DNA of 64,000 nucleotides, taken from Gammaproteobacteria bacterium. Its GTDB lineage: Bacteria > Pseudomonadota > Gammaproteobacteria > Eutrophobiales > Eutrophobiaceae. Both the position numbers and the translations under genes were made by a program. Numbering within the stretch: position 1 is the stretch's first letter; every line of letters starts with the position of its first letter. Below the pieces are notes generated by a model that did not search any database, had not been told where the DNA came from, and was given only the letters and a program-made list of their open reading frames with translations. Shown here one piece after another: positions 34,723 to 43,812 of the stretch. The stretch lies in NCBI GenBank assembly GCA_028819495.1, contig JAPPLI010000191.1, forward strand, positions 41,316-105,315, in the 5' to 3' direction.

Positions 34723-35292
34723 TTACCTGTAGCGCGCCAGCAATTGCGCGGTTTCATACAAGGGCAGCCCCATGATGCCGGAGTAGCTGCCTTCAATTCT
34801 TGAGATGAATGCCGCCGCCCGATCCTGTATGCCGTACCCGCCTGCCTTGTCGTAGGGCATTTCGTTGTCGCAGTAGGCCTCGCATTCCTTTATGGTGAGC
34901 GGCCTGAAACTGACCGTGCTCTCGCTCAACCTGCATTCCAGCCGGTCGTGCAGGAGGACCACGGCGGTGAGTACCCGGTGTGTCCTGCCGGACAGCGCCA
35001 TGAGCATCTCAACCGCCGCTTGACGGTCCTGTGGCTTCCCCAGGATCCGGTTGTCCAGGATCACTTCCGTGTCCGCTGCGAGTATCGGCCAAGGATGCGG
35101 CGCGGCCGCCCTGGCGGCCTCGGCTTTTGCCGCGGCCATGCGCACAACATAGTCTGCCGCCGACTCATCTTCCCCACGGATTTCTTCCACGTCCGTGCCG
35201 ATGATCTCGTAAGCTGCGCCGATCTGGTCCAGCAACGCCTTTCTCCTGGGTGACCTGGAAGCCAGGTAGATCTGCCCTGACGAATTGATCAC
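34723..35292 (-). CDS. maf: Maf-family nucleotide pyrophosphatase
   Basis: Maf proteins hydrolyse canonical or modified nucleoside triphosphates to monophosphates (house-cleaning). The 189-residue protein shows the family start YLASRSPRRKALLDQIG, the catalytic ILAADTEVIL (the motif Asp), LGKPQDRQAAVEML, and the substrate-end region YDKAGGYGIQDRAAAFI. The start codon overlaps the rsfS stop by 4 bases. In many gammaproteobacteria rlmH and mrdA follow rsfS; here maf takes that place. Confidence 0.95.
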   Translation of the reverse strand: MINSSGQIYLASRSPRRKALLDQIGAAYEIIGTDVEEIRGEDESAADYVVRMAAAKAEAARAAAPHPWPILAADTEVILDNRILGKPQDRQAAVEMLMALSGRTHRVLTAVVLLHDRLECRLSESTVSFRPLTIKECEAYCDNEMPYDKAGGYGIQDRAAAFISRIEGSYSGIMGLPLYETAQLLARYR

Positions 35293-35627
35293 GGAAGATT
35301 GCTTGCCCTGTCGGCTACCGCCCAGAGTTTCTCGAGTTGATAATAGTCCCTGGTGTCAGGGTGCATGACATGGGCGATCACGTCACCGAAATCGATCAGT
35401 ATCCATTCTGCCTGTTGCTCGCCTTCCACGCCGAGCGGCCTGATTTGCCTTGTCTTCGCCGCCTCGATTATCTTGTCCGCAATCGCCTTGACCTGGCGGT
35501 CTGAGCGCCCGCTGGCGATGATCATGTAATCCGTCATGGTCGTCAGCGCGCGCACGTCGAGCGTCTGCACGTCCTGGGCTTTCAGGTCTTCCATCGTGTC
35601 GGTAATCAGGCGGGCGAAACTGTTCAT
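35289..35627 (-). CDS. rsfS: RsfS, ribosomal silencing factor
   Basis: RsfS binds ribosomal protein L14 and blocks subunit joining during starvation. The 112-residue product has the family core DVRALTTMTDYMIIASGRSD, followed by GVEGEQQAEWILIDFGDVIAHV and ending in YYQLEKLWA. It overlaps both its neighbours by 4 bases (nadD upstream, maf downstream), indicating translational coupling in this operon. Confidence 0.96.
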   Translation of the reverse strand: MNSFARLITDTMEDLKAQDVQTLDVRALTTMTDYMIIASGRSDRQVKAIADKIIEAAKTRQIRPLGVEGEQQAEWILIDFGDVIAHVMHPDTRDYYQLEKLWAVADRASNLP

Positions 35628-36268
35628 GAGTATAAATTGTTCTCCTTGATGTAGTTATGGATGCCGGGGGGCAGAATGTTTTCTGTATCCTGTTTTCCGT
35701 TGAGCAGTGCGCGCGCCTGCGAGGATGAAATGTCCGGGACGGTGACCGCCGCCTTGTGAATACAGCCGCCGGGGCGCGTATGCAGGTTCAGCGGCGAGGC
35801 GCAGGCATGCCCGGCATAATGGTCCTGCAGGCGTTGGTCCCAGCGCCGTTCGCCTTGCTGTTTCCTGTCGATGATCACCAGGTGCGCATAATCCGTCAGC
35901 TCCTGCCAGCGGCGCCATGTGGGCAGGGTTATAAAAGCATCCGCTCCCATGATGAAGCAGAGCGATTGCTCCGGGTGGCCGGCGCGCAGTTCTATCAGGG
36001 TATCGATCGTGTACGATATGCCGCCTCTCCTGAGTTCGAGGTCATCGACCGCCAGTTGCGGGTACGGTTTCAGCGCGCGCTCCAGCATGGCCAGCCGGTG
36101 TTTCGGCGCGGCGCCGGCCACGGTTTTATGGGGGGCGACGTTGGCCGGGATGAAGATGACCTTCTCAAGGTTCAGGGACTCGGCACATACAAGCGCGATA
36201 CGGATATGGCCTGTGTGTACCGGATCAAACGCGCCGCCAATCAAACCTGTGGGTTTTCCGCCAGTCAC
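35624..36268 (-). CDS. nadD: NadD, nicotinate-mononucleotide adenylyltransferase
   Basis: NadD transfers AMP to nicotinate mononucleotide to form deamido-NAD. The 214-residue protein contains the nucleotidyltransferase motif GGAFDPVHTGHIRIA (HxGH), the middle CFIMGADAFITLPTWRRW, and the C-terminal ISSSQARALL (SSTxxR-type) motif. It lies between proA (30 bases upstream) and rsfS. With nadA elsewhere in the window, it forms part of de novo NAD synthesis. Confidence 0.96.
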   Translation of the reverse strand: MTGGKPTGLIGGAFDPVHTGHIRIALVCAESLNLEKVIFIPANVAPHKTVAGAAPKHRLAMLERALKPYPQLAVDDLELRRGGISYTIDTLIELRAGHPEQSLCFIMGADAFITLPTWRRWQELTDYAHLVIIDRKQQGERRWDQRLQDHYAGHACASPLNLHTRPGGCIHKAAVTVPDISSSQARALLNGKQDTENILPPGIHNYIKENNLYS

Positions 36269-36298
36269 TCAACCCACGCGCAACCTGTGACACATGCT

Positions 36299-37555
36299 CT
36301 ACGTTCTGATATGGCCATCACCGATGACTATGAACTTCTGTGATGTCAGTCCCTCAAGTCCGACCGGACCCCGGGCATGAAACTTGTCCGTGCTGATCCC
36401 GATTTCCGCGCCCAGGCCGTACTCGTAACCGTCCGCGAACCGGGTCGAGGCATTCACCATGACCGAACTTGAATCGACCTCGGCCAGGAAGCGCCGGGCG
36501 TGATTCATGTTCTCCGTCACTATGGCGTCGGTATGCCGGGAACCGTAATGCGCGATGTGCTCCATCGCCTCGTCAAGACCGCTTACGATCTTCAGCGACA
36601 TCACCGGCGCCAGGTACTCCGTGAAGTAATCCTCATCGGTAGCTGCCGTTATGTCCGGCAGGATCTGCCTGGAGCGCTCGTCGCCGCGGACCTCCACCCC
36701 GGCCTGTTCCAGCATGGGCCCGATGCGCGCAAGCACCTCCTCCGCTTTCGGTTCCGCCACCAGCAGGCACTCCATCGTGCAACAGGTGCCGTAACGCTGG
36801 GTCTTGGCGTTATGGGCGATGGTCACCGCCTTGTCCGTGTCCGCATGGCTATCCACATAGACATGGCATACCCCGTCCAGGTGCTTGATCACCGGCATCC
36901 TGGCTTCCTTGCTGATCCGTTCAATGAGTCCCTTGCCCCCGCGCGGGATGACCACGTCGATATAGTCATCGAGGGCCAGCATTTCACCAACCGCGGCCCG
37001 GTCCGTGGTTTCGACGACCTGTACCGCCGCGCCCGGCAGGCCTGCGGACTGCAGGCCCTCGGCTATGCACTCGGCGATGGCGCGGTTGGATTTGATCGCT
37101 TCCGAACCGCCTCTCAGGATCGTCGCATTGCCCGATTTTATGCATAGCCCCGCGGCATCCGCGGTAACGTTGGGCCGGGATTCGTAGATGATTCCCACTA
37201 CGCCCAGCGGCACCCGCATACGCCCTACCTGGATCCCGGTCGGGCGGTAATTCATTTCCGAAATTTCCCCGATGGGGTCGGCCAGGCCGGCAACCTGCAC
37301 CAGGCCGTCAGCCATGGCTTCCAGTCGCGCAGGAGTCAATTCGAGACGGTCCAGCAGTGCGTCTGCCAGGCGGTTTCCGCGCGCCGCGCCGAGGTCCGCG
37401 CGGTTTGCCTCCGACAGCTGCGCGCGCTGCGCCAGCAGGCGTTCGGCGATGGCGCCGAGCGCGGCGTCTTTTACTCCCGTCTCGGCCCGCGCCATGGCGC
37501 GGGCCGCATCCCGTGCGGTCCGGCCCAATGTCTGCATGTATTCTCGAATATTCAT
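36299..37555 (-). CDS. proA: ProA, gamma-glutamyl phosphate reductase
   Basis: ProA reduces gamma-glutamyl phosphate to the semialdehyde in proline synthesis. I use ATG 37553-37555 (418 residues, [20 protein letters not shown]), the normal family start; the longer frame overlaps holA. Visible motifs are [33 protein letters not shown], the catalytic Cys region [11 protein letters not shown], and the C-terminal [12 protein letters not shown]. It follows holA by 7 bases and precedes nadD. Confidence 0.96.
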   Translation of the reverse strand: MNIREYMQTLGRTARDAARAMARAETGVKDAALGAIAERLLAQRAQLSEANRADLGAARGNRLADALLDRLELTPARLEAMADGLVQVAGLADPIGEISEMNYRPTGIQVGRMRVPLGVVGIIYESRPNVTADAAGLCIKSGNATILRGGSEAIKSNRAIAECIAEGLQSAGLPGAAVQVVETTDRAAVGEMLALDDYIDVVIPRGGKGLIERISKEARMPVIKHLDGVCHVYVDSHADTDKAVTIAHNAKTQRYGTCCTMECLLVAEPKAEEVLARIGPMLEQAGVEVRGDERSRQILPDITAATDEDYFTEYLAPVMSLKIVSGLDEAMEHIAHYGSRHTDAIVTENMNHARRFLAEVDSSSVMVNASTRFADGYEYGLGAEIGISTDKFHARGPVGLEGLTSQKFIVIGDGHIRT

Positions 37556-37562
37556 ACCGTCA

Positions 37563-38585
37563 TCAGGTCTCATCCAGCCGGTAACCAGCCAGGGTAAACA
37601 TAAACTTCTCAAGCAGGCGCCAGCCGTCCGCCTCGACTACCCCTTTCAGGGCCTTGTCGACTTCCAGGGCCTCGACCAGCAGCGCTGACAACCGGTCGGG
37701 GGTGAAGCGCCGCAACAACATGTTGAGGCCTTTCCTGTGCCGCTCCAGCACCCGGTAGGCGCCGTAAACCTGCTCCTTCGGTTTTCCCCGGGCTATTTCG
37801 TGGGCAATGGCGCCTGCCCGGCGGAACCCCCACATCAGGGCGCCGTAAACGTTGAGCGCTTCGATGCCTTCATTCCTGAGCCCACGCAGCATCTTTGAGA
37901 CCCGTTCCGGTTTGCCGAGAAACACGTTCTCAATCAAGTCGAACACGTCATAGCGGGCGCTGTCCACCACCATATTCAGCGCCGCCTCGCCGTCGATTTC
38001 CGCCTGGTCCACCAGCAATGCCAGTTTATCAATTTCCTGCTGCGCCGCCAGCAGGTTTCCTTCGACCCGTTGCGCTATCAGCCCGGCGGTTTCCCTGGTA
38101 ATCCGTTTATCCTGGCGCCGGCAGCGGGCCATAATCCAACCCGGCAGTTCGGCGGGTTCAACCGGCCAGACCTGGATACAGCAACCGCACTGTTCCAGCG
38201 CCTTGAACCATTTCGCCTGCTGCGCCTTCCTGTCGATGCGGCCCGAGGTCAACAACAACAGGTTGTCGGAGGAATGGCCGGCCGCGTAGGCGGCCAGGGC
38301 CGCGCCGCCTTCCCTGCCCGGTTTTTGGTCGCCCAGCCTGAGCTCGATGATGCGTTTGCTGGAAAACAGGGACAGGTTGGCGCCGGCTTCCTGCAACCGG
38401 CCCCAGTCAAACCCGGTGTCCATTTCCAGGACGATGCGTTCGTCATGGCCAAGTTCGCGGGCGCGGGCCCGGATCAGGTCGCCCGCCTCCTGCAACTGCA
38501 GGGGCTCATCACCACTGACGTAATAGACCGGAAGGAGCTCGGGTCTGTTCAGGTGCGCCGGGAGTTGTTCTGACTTCAGCCGCAT
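37563..38585 (-). CDS. holA: HolA, DNA polymerase III delta subunit
   Basis: The delta subunit of the clamp loader opens the DnaN sliding clamp. The 340-residue protein carries the family N-terminus [20 protein letters not shown] and the clamp-interacting [16 protein letters not shown] (with a LSLF-type motif at the clamp contact). The region [20 protein letters not shown] and the C-terminal helical domain follow. It sits between lptE and proA, a conserved order. Confidence 0.95.
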   Translation of the reverse strand: MRLKSEQLPAHLNRPELLPVYYVSGDEPLQLQEAGDLIRARARELGHDERIVLEMDTGFDWGRLQEAGANLSLFSSKRIIELRLGDQKPGREGGAALAAYAAGHSSDNLLLLTSGRIDRKAQQAKWFKALEQCGCCIQVWPVEPAELPGWIMARCRRQDKRITRETAGLIAQRVEGNLLAAQQEIDKLALLVDQAEIDGEAALNMVVDSARYDVFDLIENVFLGKPERVSKMLRGLRNEGIEALNVYGALMWGFRRAGAIAHEIARGKPKEQVYGAYRVLERHRKGLNMLLRRFTPDRLSALLVEALEVDKALKGVVEADGWRLLEKFMFTLAGYRLDET

Positions 38586-38591
38586 TCAGCG

Positions 38592-39089
38592 TTAATTCGC
38601 CAGCGTGTCCAGGCGCCGTATGATCTGCGCCGCAGCCTGTTCGATCAGTTCCTCCCTGATGGTCTCCTCTTCGGAAAATTTCCCAAGCGCCGCGTCTTCA
38701 TCAAATGCGTAATCGCCGCTGACCCTGATGTCCTGTCCGGTAACCAGATCTTCCCCGCCGGCTTCGCTGATGCTGATGCGGGCAGTGAAAACAATAAGGT
38801 ACTCTTCAACCTTGCCGGTCTCGGGGGAAACGCTTACTACCTGGCGCTCAAATGTCCCGCCGGACATGCTCAACACATAGCCGGCCCCTTTAATTCCGTC
38901 CGTAACCCTGACGCCGGTTATCGCCAATTGTGACCTCACCGCATCTGCAAGAGGTCCGGCAGCGGCGCTTACGTGGATACTGTAACCGCCTTCAGCCTTA
39001 ACCTGCGGACTCTGGCCGCGCAGATGATAGCCGCAGCCATGGACCAGGGCTGCGGCCAGCAGAACAACGTGCAGTGCCGCTATTTTCAT
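38592..39089 (-). CDS. lptE: LptE, LPS-assembly outer-membrane lipoprotein
   Basis: LptE plugs the LptD barrel that inserts lipopolysaccharide into the outer leaflet. The 165-residue precursor has a signal with lipobox LVHGC (Cys19) followed by GYHLRG, the classic LptE start. An alpha/beta domain ends in a helix (IREELIEQAAAQIIRRL) that is also typical. It lies between leuS and holA as in other gammaproteobacteria. Confidence 0.93.
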   Translation of the reverse strand: MKIAALHVVLLAAALVHGCGYHLRGQSPQVKAEGGYSIHVSAAAGPLADAVRSQLAITGVRVTDGIKGAGYVLSMSGGTFERQVVSVSPETGKVEEYLIVFTARISISEAGGEDLVTGQDIRVSGDYAFDEDAALGKFSEEETIREELIEQAAAQIIRRLDTLAN

Positions 39090-39144
39090 GCGCGCAAAGG
39101 ATACGGCTTTACGCAGGTCGATACAAGGAAAATCAGGCAGCGGA

Positions 39145-41724
39145 TCACCCGTGTACGACGATATTGACCAGGCGCTGCGGCACTATGATGACTTTCGCCA
39201 CGGTTTTGCCGCTGATGTGTCGCTTTACGTTTTCATTGCCCAGGGCATCTGTTTTTATACTTTCTTCGCTGGCATCAGGCGCGGCAAGAATTTGTGCCCG
39301 TTTTTTTCCGTTTACCTGCACCACCAACTGCAGCTCATCCTCAACCAGGGCGTCTTCATCCGCCTGCGGCCAGCCGGCGTCAATGAGCGCCGTTTCCTTT
39401 CCCATCGCGCGCCAGATTGCGTCGGTGATATGGGGGATAATCGGCGAGAGCAGCAGCACCATGACTTCCAGGCCTTCGCGGCGCACGGCCGCGGCATTGG
39501 CGGATTGCCCGTTCATGCGCGACAGCACATTCAACAACTCCATTACCGCGGCAATGGCGGTATTGAAAGTATAACGCCGGCCGATGTCATCGTTCACCTT
39601 GACTATGGTCTGGTGGATTTTACGGCGCGCGTCCCGTTGTTCCCGGGTATAAGCGGCCGCATCGGCGGGCGCTGCGCGGCAATTGTTGCGGGCGTATTTC
39701 CAGAGGCGCTTGAGAAAGCGGTAAGCGCCCTCAATCCCTGAATCCGACCACTCCAGGCTCTGGTCGGGCGGCGCGGCAAACATGATGAACAGCCGGACGG
39801 TGTCCGCGCCGTACTTGTCGATAATGTCCTGGGGGTCGATGCCGTTGTTCTTCGATTTCGACATTTTCTCGCGTTTGCCGATGGTTACCGGCAACTTGTC
39901 CGAGCTGAGCCTTGCCGCGCTGATCCGGCCCTTGTCGTCCCTTTCGAACTCCAGCTCCTTGAAGTTGTAATACGTCCTGCGGCCGCCCTCCTCCCGGTAG
40001 AAGGTTTCCGCCACGACCATGCCCTGCGTCAGCAGGTTTTTAAACGGTTCGCCGTGACGGGTCAGCCCCAGGTCGCGCATGAGCTTCTGAAAAAACCTCG
40101 AATACAACAAGTGCAACACGGCGTGTTCTATTCCGCCGACATACTGGTCCACGGGCAGCCAGTGGTCGGCCCGCTCATCCAGCATCGCGTTATGGTTGTC
40201 TGTACAACAGAAGCGCGCGAAATACCAGGAGGACTCGAAAAACGTGTCAAAGGTGTCGGTCTCCCTGCGCGCGGGCAAACCGGTTTCAGGGTGGGGGGCG
40301 TAAAGAAAATCGTCCATCTCGTTCAGTGGCGATCGCACGCCGGAAAATTCGACATCTTCCGGCAACACCACCGGCAACTCATGCGCGGGCAGCGGCGCCG
40401 AACCGCCGCCTTCATCCGTAATCACGGGGATGGGGCAGCCCCAGTAGCGCTGCCGTGAAATGCCCCAGTCGCGCAAACGGTAGTTGACCTTGCGCCTACC
40501 CATCCCGGTTCCTTCGAGCCGGTCCGCAATGGCGGCAAATGCCTGTTCGGAGGTGCGGCCGTCGAATTCGCCGGAGTTCTCCAGGATACCTTTTTGCACA
40601 TACGCTCCCTCGTCAAGATTTATCACGGCGCCGTCCGCCGGGCGGATGACCGGCCTGATCGGGAGATCGTGTTTTGTTGCGAACTCCCAGTCGCGCGAGT
40701 CATGTCCCGGCACCCCCATCACCGCGCCGGTGCCGTAACCCATCAGGATGAAGTTAGCCACCCATACCGGCAGGGCTTCGCCGGTAAACGGATGCGTGAC
40801 GTGAATATCCAGGGGAACGCCCTCCTTCTCCATGGCTTCCAGTTCGGCCTCGGACGTGCCGGCACTGCTGTATTTCTGCACAAATGCTGCGATGTCCGCG
40901 CGCCTCTGCGCGGCGGCAACAGCCACGGGATGTTCGAAGGCTACCGCCATATAACTGACGCCAAACAGGGTATCGGGACGGGTAGTGAACACCGTGAGCT
41001 TTTCCGGGCCGCCGGCAATCGGAAAATCAATTTCAACCCCTTCGGAGCGTCCGACCCAGTTGCGCTGCATGGTGCGCACGGAATCGGGCCAGCCATCAAG
41101 GTTGTCCAGTTCTTCCAGCAACTCCTCACTGTAATCGGTAATCTTCAGGAACCATTGCGGTATTTCTTTCCTTTCCACTACTGCGCCGGAACGCCAGCCC
41201 CTGCCGTCTATCACCTGCTCGTTGGCCAGTACGGTCTGGTCTACGGGATCCCAGTTAACCGGCGCGGTCTTCTTGTAAACCAGCCCTTTCCTGTACAGCT
41301 CGGTAAAAAACCATTGTTCCCAGCGGTAGTACTCCGGCCTGCACGTGGCGATTTCCCGGCCCCAGTCATAGGCAAACCCCAAGCGCTGCAACTGGGTGCG
41401 CATGTAGTCGATGTTCTGGTAGGTCCACTTGGCCGGCGCCACGCGGTTCTCTATTGCCGCGTTCTCCGCCGGCAGGCCGAAGGCGTCCCAGCCCATGGGC
41501 TGGAGCACGTTCCGGCCCTGCAGACGCTGGTAGCGGGCTATCACATCGCCTATGGTGTAATTTCGCACATGTCCGATATGCAGCTTCCCGCTGGGGTAGG
41601 GAAACATGGAAAGGCAATAAAACTTTTCCCTGTCAGGATCTTCCGTTACCTTGAAGGCGCGGGTCTTTTCCCACGCCGCCTGGGCTTCGGTCTCTATTTT
41701 CCTGGGCTGGTACGCTATATCCAT
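39145..41724 (-). CDS. leuS: Leucyl-tRNA synthetase
   Basis: This class I synthetase has about 859 residues from ATG 41722-41724 (MDIAYQPRKIETEAQAAWEK), which aligns with the usual LeuRS start. An ATG at 41745 would add seven residues, and no strong ribosome site separates the two. The HIGH motif is in PYPSGKLHIGHVRNY, the editing (CP1) domain lies in the middle (TRPDTLFGVSYMA), and KMSKS is in REKMSKSKNNG. A C-terminal anticodon-binding domain completes it. It is the first gene of the leuS-lptE-holA-proA-nadD-rsfS-maf run. Confidence 0.96.
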   Translation of the reverse strand: MDIAYQPRKIETEAQAAWEKTRAFKVTEDPDREKFYCLSMFPYPSGKLHIGHVRNYTIGDVIARYQRLQGRNVLQPMGWDAFGLPAENAAIENRVAPAKWTYQNIDYMRTQLQRLGFAYDWGREIATCRPEYYRWEQWFFTELYRKGLVYKKTAPVNWDPVDQTVLANEQVIDGRGWRSGAVVERKEIPQWFLKITDYSEELLEELDNLDGWPDSVRTMQRNWVGRSEGVEIDFPIAGGPEKLTVFTTRPDTLFGVSYMAVAFEHPVAVAAAQRRADIAAFVQKYSSAGTSEAELEAMEKEGVPLDIHVTHPFTGEALPVWVANFILMGYGTGAVMGVPGHDSRDWEFATKHDLPIRPVIRPADGAVINLDEGAYVQKGILENSGEFDGRTSEQAFAAIADRLEGTGMGRRKVNYRLRDWGISRQRYWGCPIPVITDEGGGSAPLPAHELPVVLPEDVEFSGVRSPLNEMDDFLYAPHPETGLPARRETDTFDTFFESSWYFARFCCTDNHNAMLDERADHWLPVDQYVGGIEHAVLHLLYSRFFQKLMRDLGLTRHGEPFKNLLTQGMVVAETFYREEGGRRTYYNFKELEFERDDKGRISAARLSSDKLPVTIGKREKMSKSKNNGIDPQDIIDKYGADTVRLFIMFAAPPDQSLEWSDSGIEGAYRFLKRLWKYARNNCRAAPADAAAYTREQRDARRKIHQTIVKVNDDIGRRYTFNTAIAAVMELLNVLSRMNGQSANAAAVRREGLEVMVLLLSPIIPHITDAIWRAMGKETALIDAGWPQADEDALVEDELQLVVQVNGKKRAQILAAPDASEESIKTDALGNENVKRHISGKTVAKVIIVPQRLVNIVVHG

Positions 41725-41868
41725 CTCGAATGAGTCTGTATGCATCAATCGTGGAAGAATACAGCAGAGGGGCTGTAATGAACAACCCCGAACGTTGCAC
41801 AGGGGGACGGGCAGCGGCTTGCCGGATACGGGAAGGTGCCTTGAACCCGCCCCCGCCTGTGCGTTCTT

Positions 41869-42141
41869 TTATTCGGGACTGTCGCCGACCGTCAGCATTT
41901 CCCTGTTTTTTTCCACCAGGGTCTGTCCTATGCCCCTGATATTAGTCAGCTCCTGCACAGCCTTGAAACCGCCGTTCTGTTCCCGGTATTCGATGATCCT
42001 TTCAGCGAACGATTCGCCGATTCCGTTCAGGTTCATCAGCGTTTCCTTGTCTGCCGTATTGATGTCAACCGTCCCGGCGGCAAACAGCGTGACAGGCAGG
42101 CAAAGCAACATGGCGGCGGCAAGATACCTTAATTTTTTCAT
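41869..42141 (-). CDS. ComEA-like helix-hairpin-helix protein
   Basis: This 90-residue precursor has a signal peptide (KLRYLAAAMLLCLPVTLFAA) and one tandem helix-hairpin-helix domain (VDINTADKETLMNLNGIGES and LTNIRGIGQTLVEKN). That is the layout of small secreted ComEA-type proteins that bind incoming double-stranded DNA in the periplasm during transformation. Together with comF at 47459 it hints at natural competence. A perfect CRP-type dyad lies about 110 bases upstream of its start. It closes the minus-strand half of the window. Confidence 0.85.
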   Translation of the reverse strand: MKKLRYLAAAMLLCLPVTLFAAGTVDINTADKETLMNLNGIGESFAERIIEYREQNGGFKAVQELTNIRGIGQTLVEKNREMLTVGDSPE

Positions 42142-42250
42142 AATGGTCTCCTTCTGTTGTTCATTTAAATGTTGTTTTATCCGTGATCCTCGACCACACT
42201 GAACAGTTTACCGGCTGCCTGGCTGCCGGCAAGAAAAAAATCAGCAAAAA

Positions 42251-42266
42251 TGTGAGAAAACTCACA
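42251..42266. promoter_or_regulatory. CRP/FNR-type operator TGTGA-N6-TCACA
   Basis: TGTGAGAAAACTCACA is a perfect CRP core dyad with A-rich flanks on the left (AAAAA) and AAAAT on the right, as in strong CRP sites. It lies about 110 bases upstream of the comEA-like gene and about 350 bases upstream of dnaN. FNR would prefer TTGAT-N4-ATCAA, so CRP is the better match. Confidence 0.55.
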
Positions 42267-42486
42267 AAATCAGACAACTTTTTACATGTTATCGCCATCA
42301 TGCCGATTGTTGCCGTTGGTAGCCTCCCTTGGAGCCGCTGGCGGGAAGATATGTTTTGCCCGACAGTATTTGCGATTTATGCTATACTTCAGCGTCATTC
42401 CGGGGCATGCGATACAATGTTAAAAACCGGTAAAGCAAGCTGTGAACAATTTGTATAAAATATGTCATCCTTTGACGGAGTACTGA

Positions 42487-42495
42487 TTATCCACA
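42487..42495 (+). promoter_or_regulatory. DnaA box TTATCCACA
   Basis: This is an exact match to the high-affinity DnaA box consensus TTATNCACA, 120 bases upstream of the dnaN start. Confidence 0.5.
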
Positions 42496-42615
42496 GGGAA
42501 TTAAACGGGAGTCGGCAATACAATTCTTTTCTACATATAACGTATCTTATTGAATTTTAAAGAAATAATAGGTTTCTCCCGGTTTGAGTCCACTCAATAA
42601 AAACTACTCTAAATA

Positions 42616-43716
42616 ATGAATCTTACAATTAATAGAGATATCCTTCTGCCTGCGTTGAACAATCTCAACGGTGTCGTGGAAACCCGCCCGACTCTGGCAA
42701 TTCTCGCAAATGTTCTGCTGAACGTATCTTCACAACAATTACGATTGACGACAACGGATATGGAAGTCGAACTTTCAGAGGCCATTTCGGGTGAGTTCGG
42801 GCAAACCGGCGAGATCACCATACCGGCGAGAAAAATACTGGATATCTGCCGGACATTGCCGGAAGGAGCTGAAATCACGTTATCGATTGAGGACGAGCGC
42901 GTGAATGTTTCGTCGGGAAGAAGCCGGTTTTCGCTGTTATCGTTACCTGCGCAGGAATTTCCCCTCGTTGAACCGGGGGAAGCTGATATCAGCTTCACGC
43001 TTCCGCAAAAACAGTTCAAATCCCTGCTGGACAGGACGGCATTCGCTATGGCCAGGCAGGATGTGCGATATTACCTGAACGGCGTATTACTTGAGGCGCA
43101 GAATGACAGGTTGCGTGCGGTGGCAACAGACGGACACAGGCTGGCTCTGTGTGATGCAGACCTCACAATTCCTGCGGAAGAGAAAAAACAACTAATCATA
43201 CCGAGAAAAGGCGTACAGGAACTGGTGCGCCTGGTGGGGGATACGGAAACGGAAATGGAAGTTGTCATGAGCAGGAACCACATTCGTGTTGTCCTGGACG
43301 ACCTGGTCTTTACCAGTAAGCTGATAGACGGGAAGTACCCTGATTACAACAGGGTGATACCGGAAATTTCGGCGAATCCTGTTCTGGCGCAAAGGGAGAC
43401 GCTGAAAAAAAGCCTCAGCAGGGCATCTATTCTTTCCAGCGACAAATACCGCGGAGTAAAAATCTCATTGGAACAGGATAAACTGAGGTCCCTGGTTCAC
43501 AACCCGGAGCAGGAGCAGGCGGAAGACGAGATTGATGTGGAATATTCGGGAGAAGATATTGAAGTTGGATTTAACGTGAGCTACCTGCTCGATGCGGTGA
43601 GTATCGTTCAAACAGACAAGGTAAGGCTCTCGGTTTCGTCCCCGAAGAGCGGCTGTCTGGTGCTGCCTGAGGAAGGAGGAGAGTGCAAGTACATCGTCAT
43701 GCCGTTGTTGCTGTAG
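42616..43716 (+). CDS. dnaN: DnaN, DNA polymerase III beta sliding clamp
   Basis: The beta clamp encircles DNA and tethers polymerase III. The 366-residue protein has three clamp domains: MNLTINRDILLPALNNLNGV, then RTAFAMARQDVRYYLNGVLLE (domain 2), and a C-terminus ending KYIVMPLLL, the normal family end. It begins in an AT-rich region with a weak ribosome site. It is followed by recF and gyrB, the classic origin-proximal order, but dnaA is not upstream. Confidence 0.97.
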   Translation: MNLTINRDILLPALNNLNGVVETRPTLAILANVLLNVSSQQLRLTTTDMEVELSEAISGEFGQTGEITIPARKILDICRTLPEGAEITLSIEDERVNVSSGRSRFSLLSLPAQEFPLVEPGEADISFTLPQKQFKSLLDRTAFAMARQDVRYYLNGVLLEAQNDRLRAVATDGHRLALCDADLTIPAEEKKQLIIPRKGVQELVRLVGDTETEMEVVMSRNHIRVVLDDLVFTSKLIDGKYPDYNRVIPEISANPVLAQRETLKKSLSRASILSSDKYRGVKISLEQDKLRSLVHNPEQEQAEDEIDVEYSGEDIEVGFNVSYLLDAVSIVQTDKVRLSVSSPKSGCLVLPEEGGECKYIVMPLLL

Positions 43717-43731
43717 CCCGGATATCTCACC
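43716..43731 (+). repeat. GCCCGGATATCTCACC repeat after dnaN
   Basis: This 16-mer overlaps the dnaN stop codon. A near copy (GCCCGGAATTCTCACC) follows recF at 44878, with an inverted partner at 44918. Confidence 0.5.
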
Positions 43732-43812
43732 AGTCCGCTTGTTGCCAGTTCCACTTTTTCGACATGATTCACAGCGCTTGATGCGCCTTCGCTATTGTTC
43801 AACAAGCGGCCG

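Larger units (their letters stand above)
42142..42615. other. AT-rich intergenic region, candidate oriC-type region
   Basis: This 474-base gap separates the minus-strand half of the window from the plus-strand dnaN-recF-gyrB. It holds the CRP-type dyad at 42251, an extended -10 sequence (TGCTATACT, 42380-42388), a DnaA-box-like TGTGAACAA (42441-42449, one mismatch from the complement of TTATNCACA) and a perfect DnaA box TTATCCACA (42487-42495). A strongly AT-rich tract runs from about 42520 to 42615. No dnaA lies beside it. A plus-strand frame (42183-42458) is open but unlikely to be a gene because the regulatory dyad lies inside it. Confidence 0.4.

Noticed and set aside
42183..42458. 91-codon plus-strand frame upstream of dnaN
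   Set aside because: A perfect regulatory dyad and promoter-like elements lie inside it, the start is a lone GTG without ribosome site, and the product resembles nothing known.
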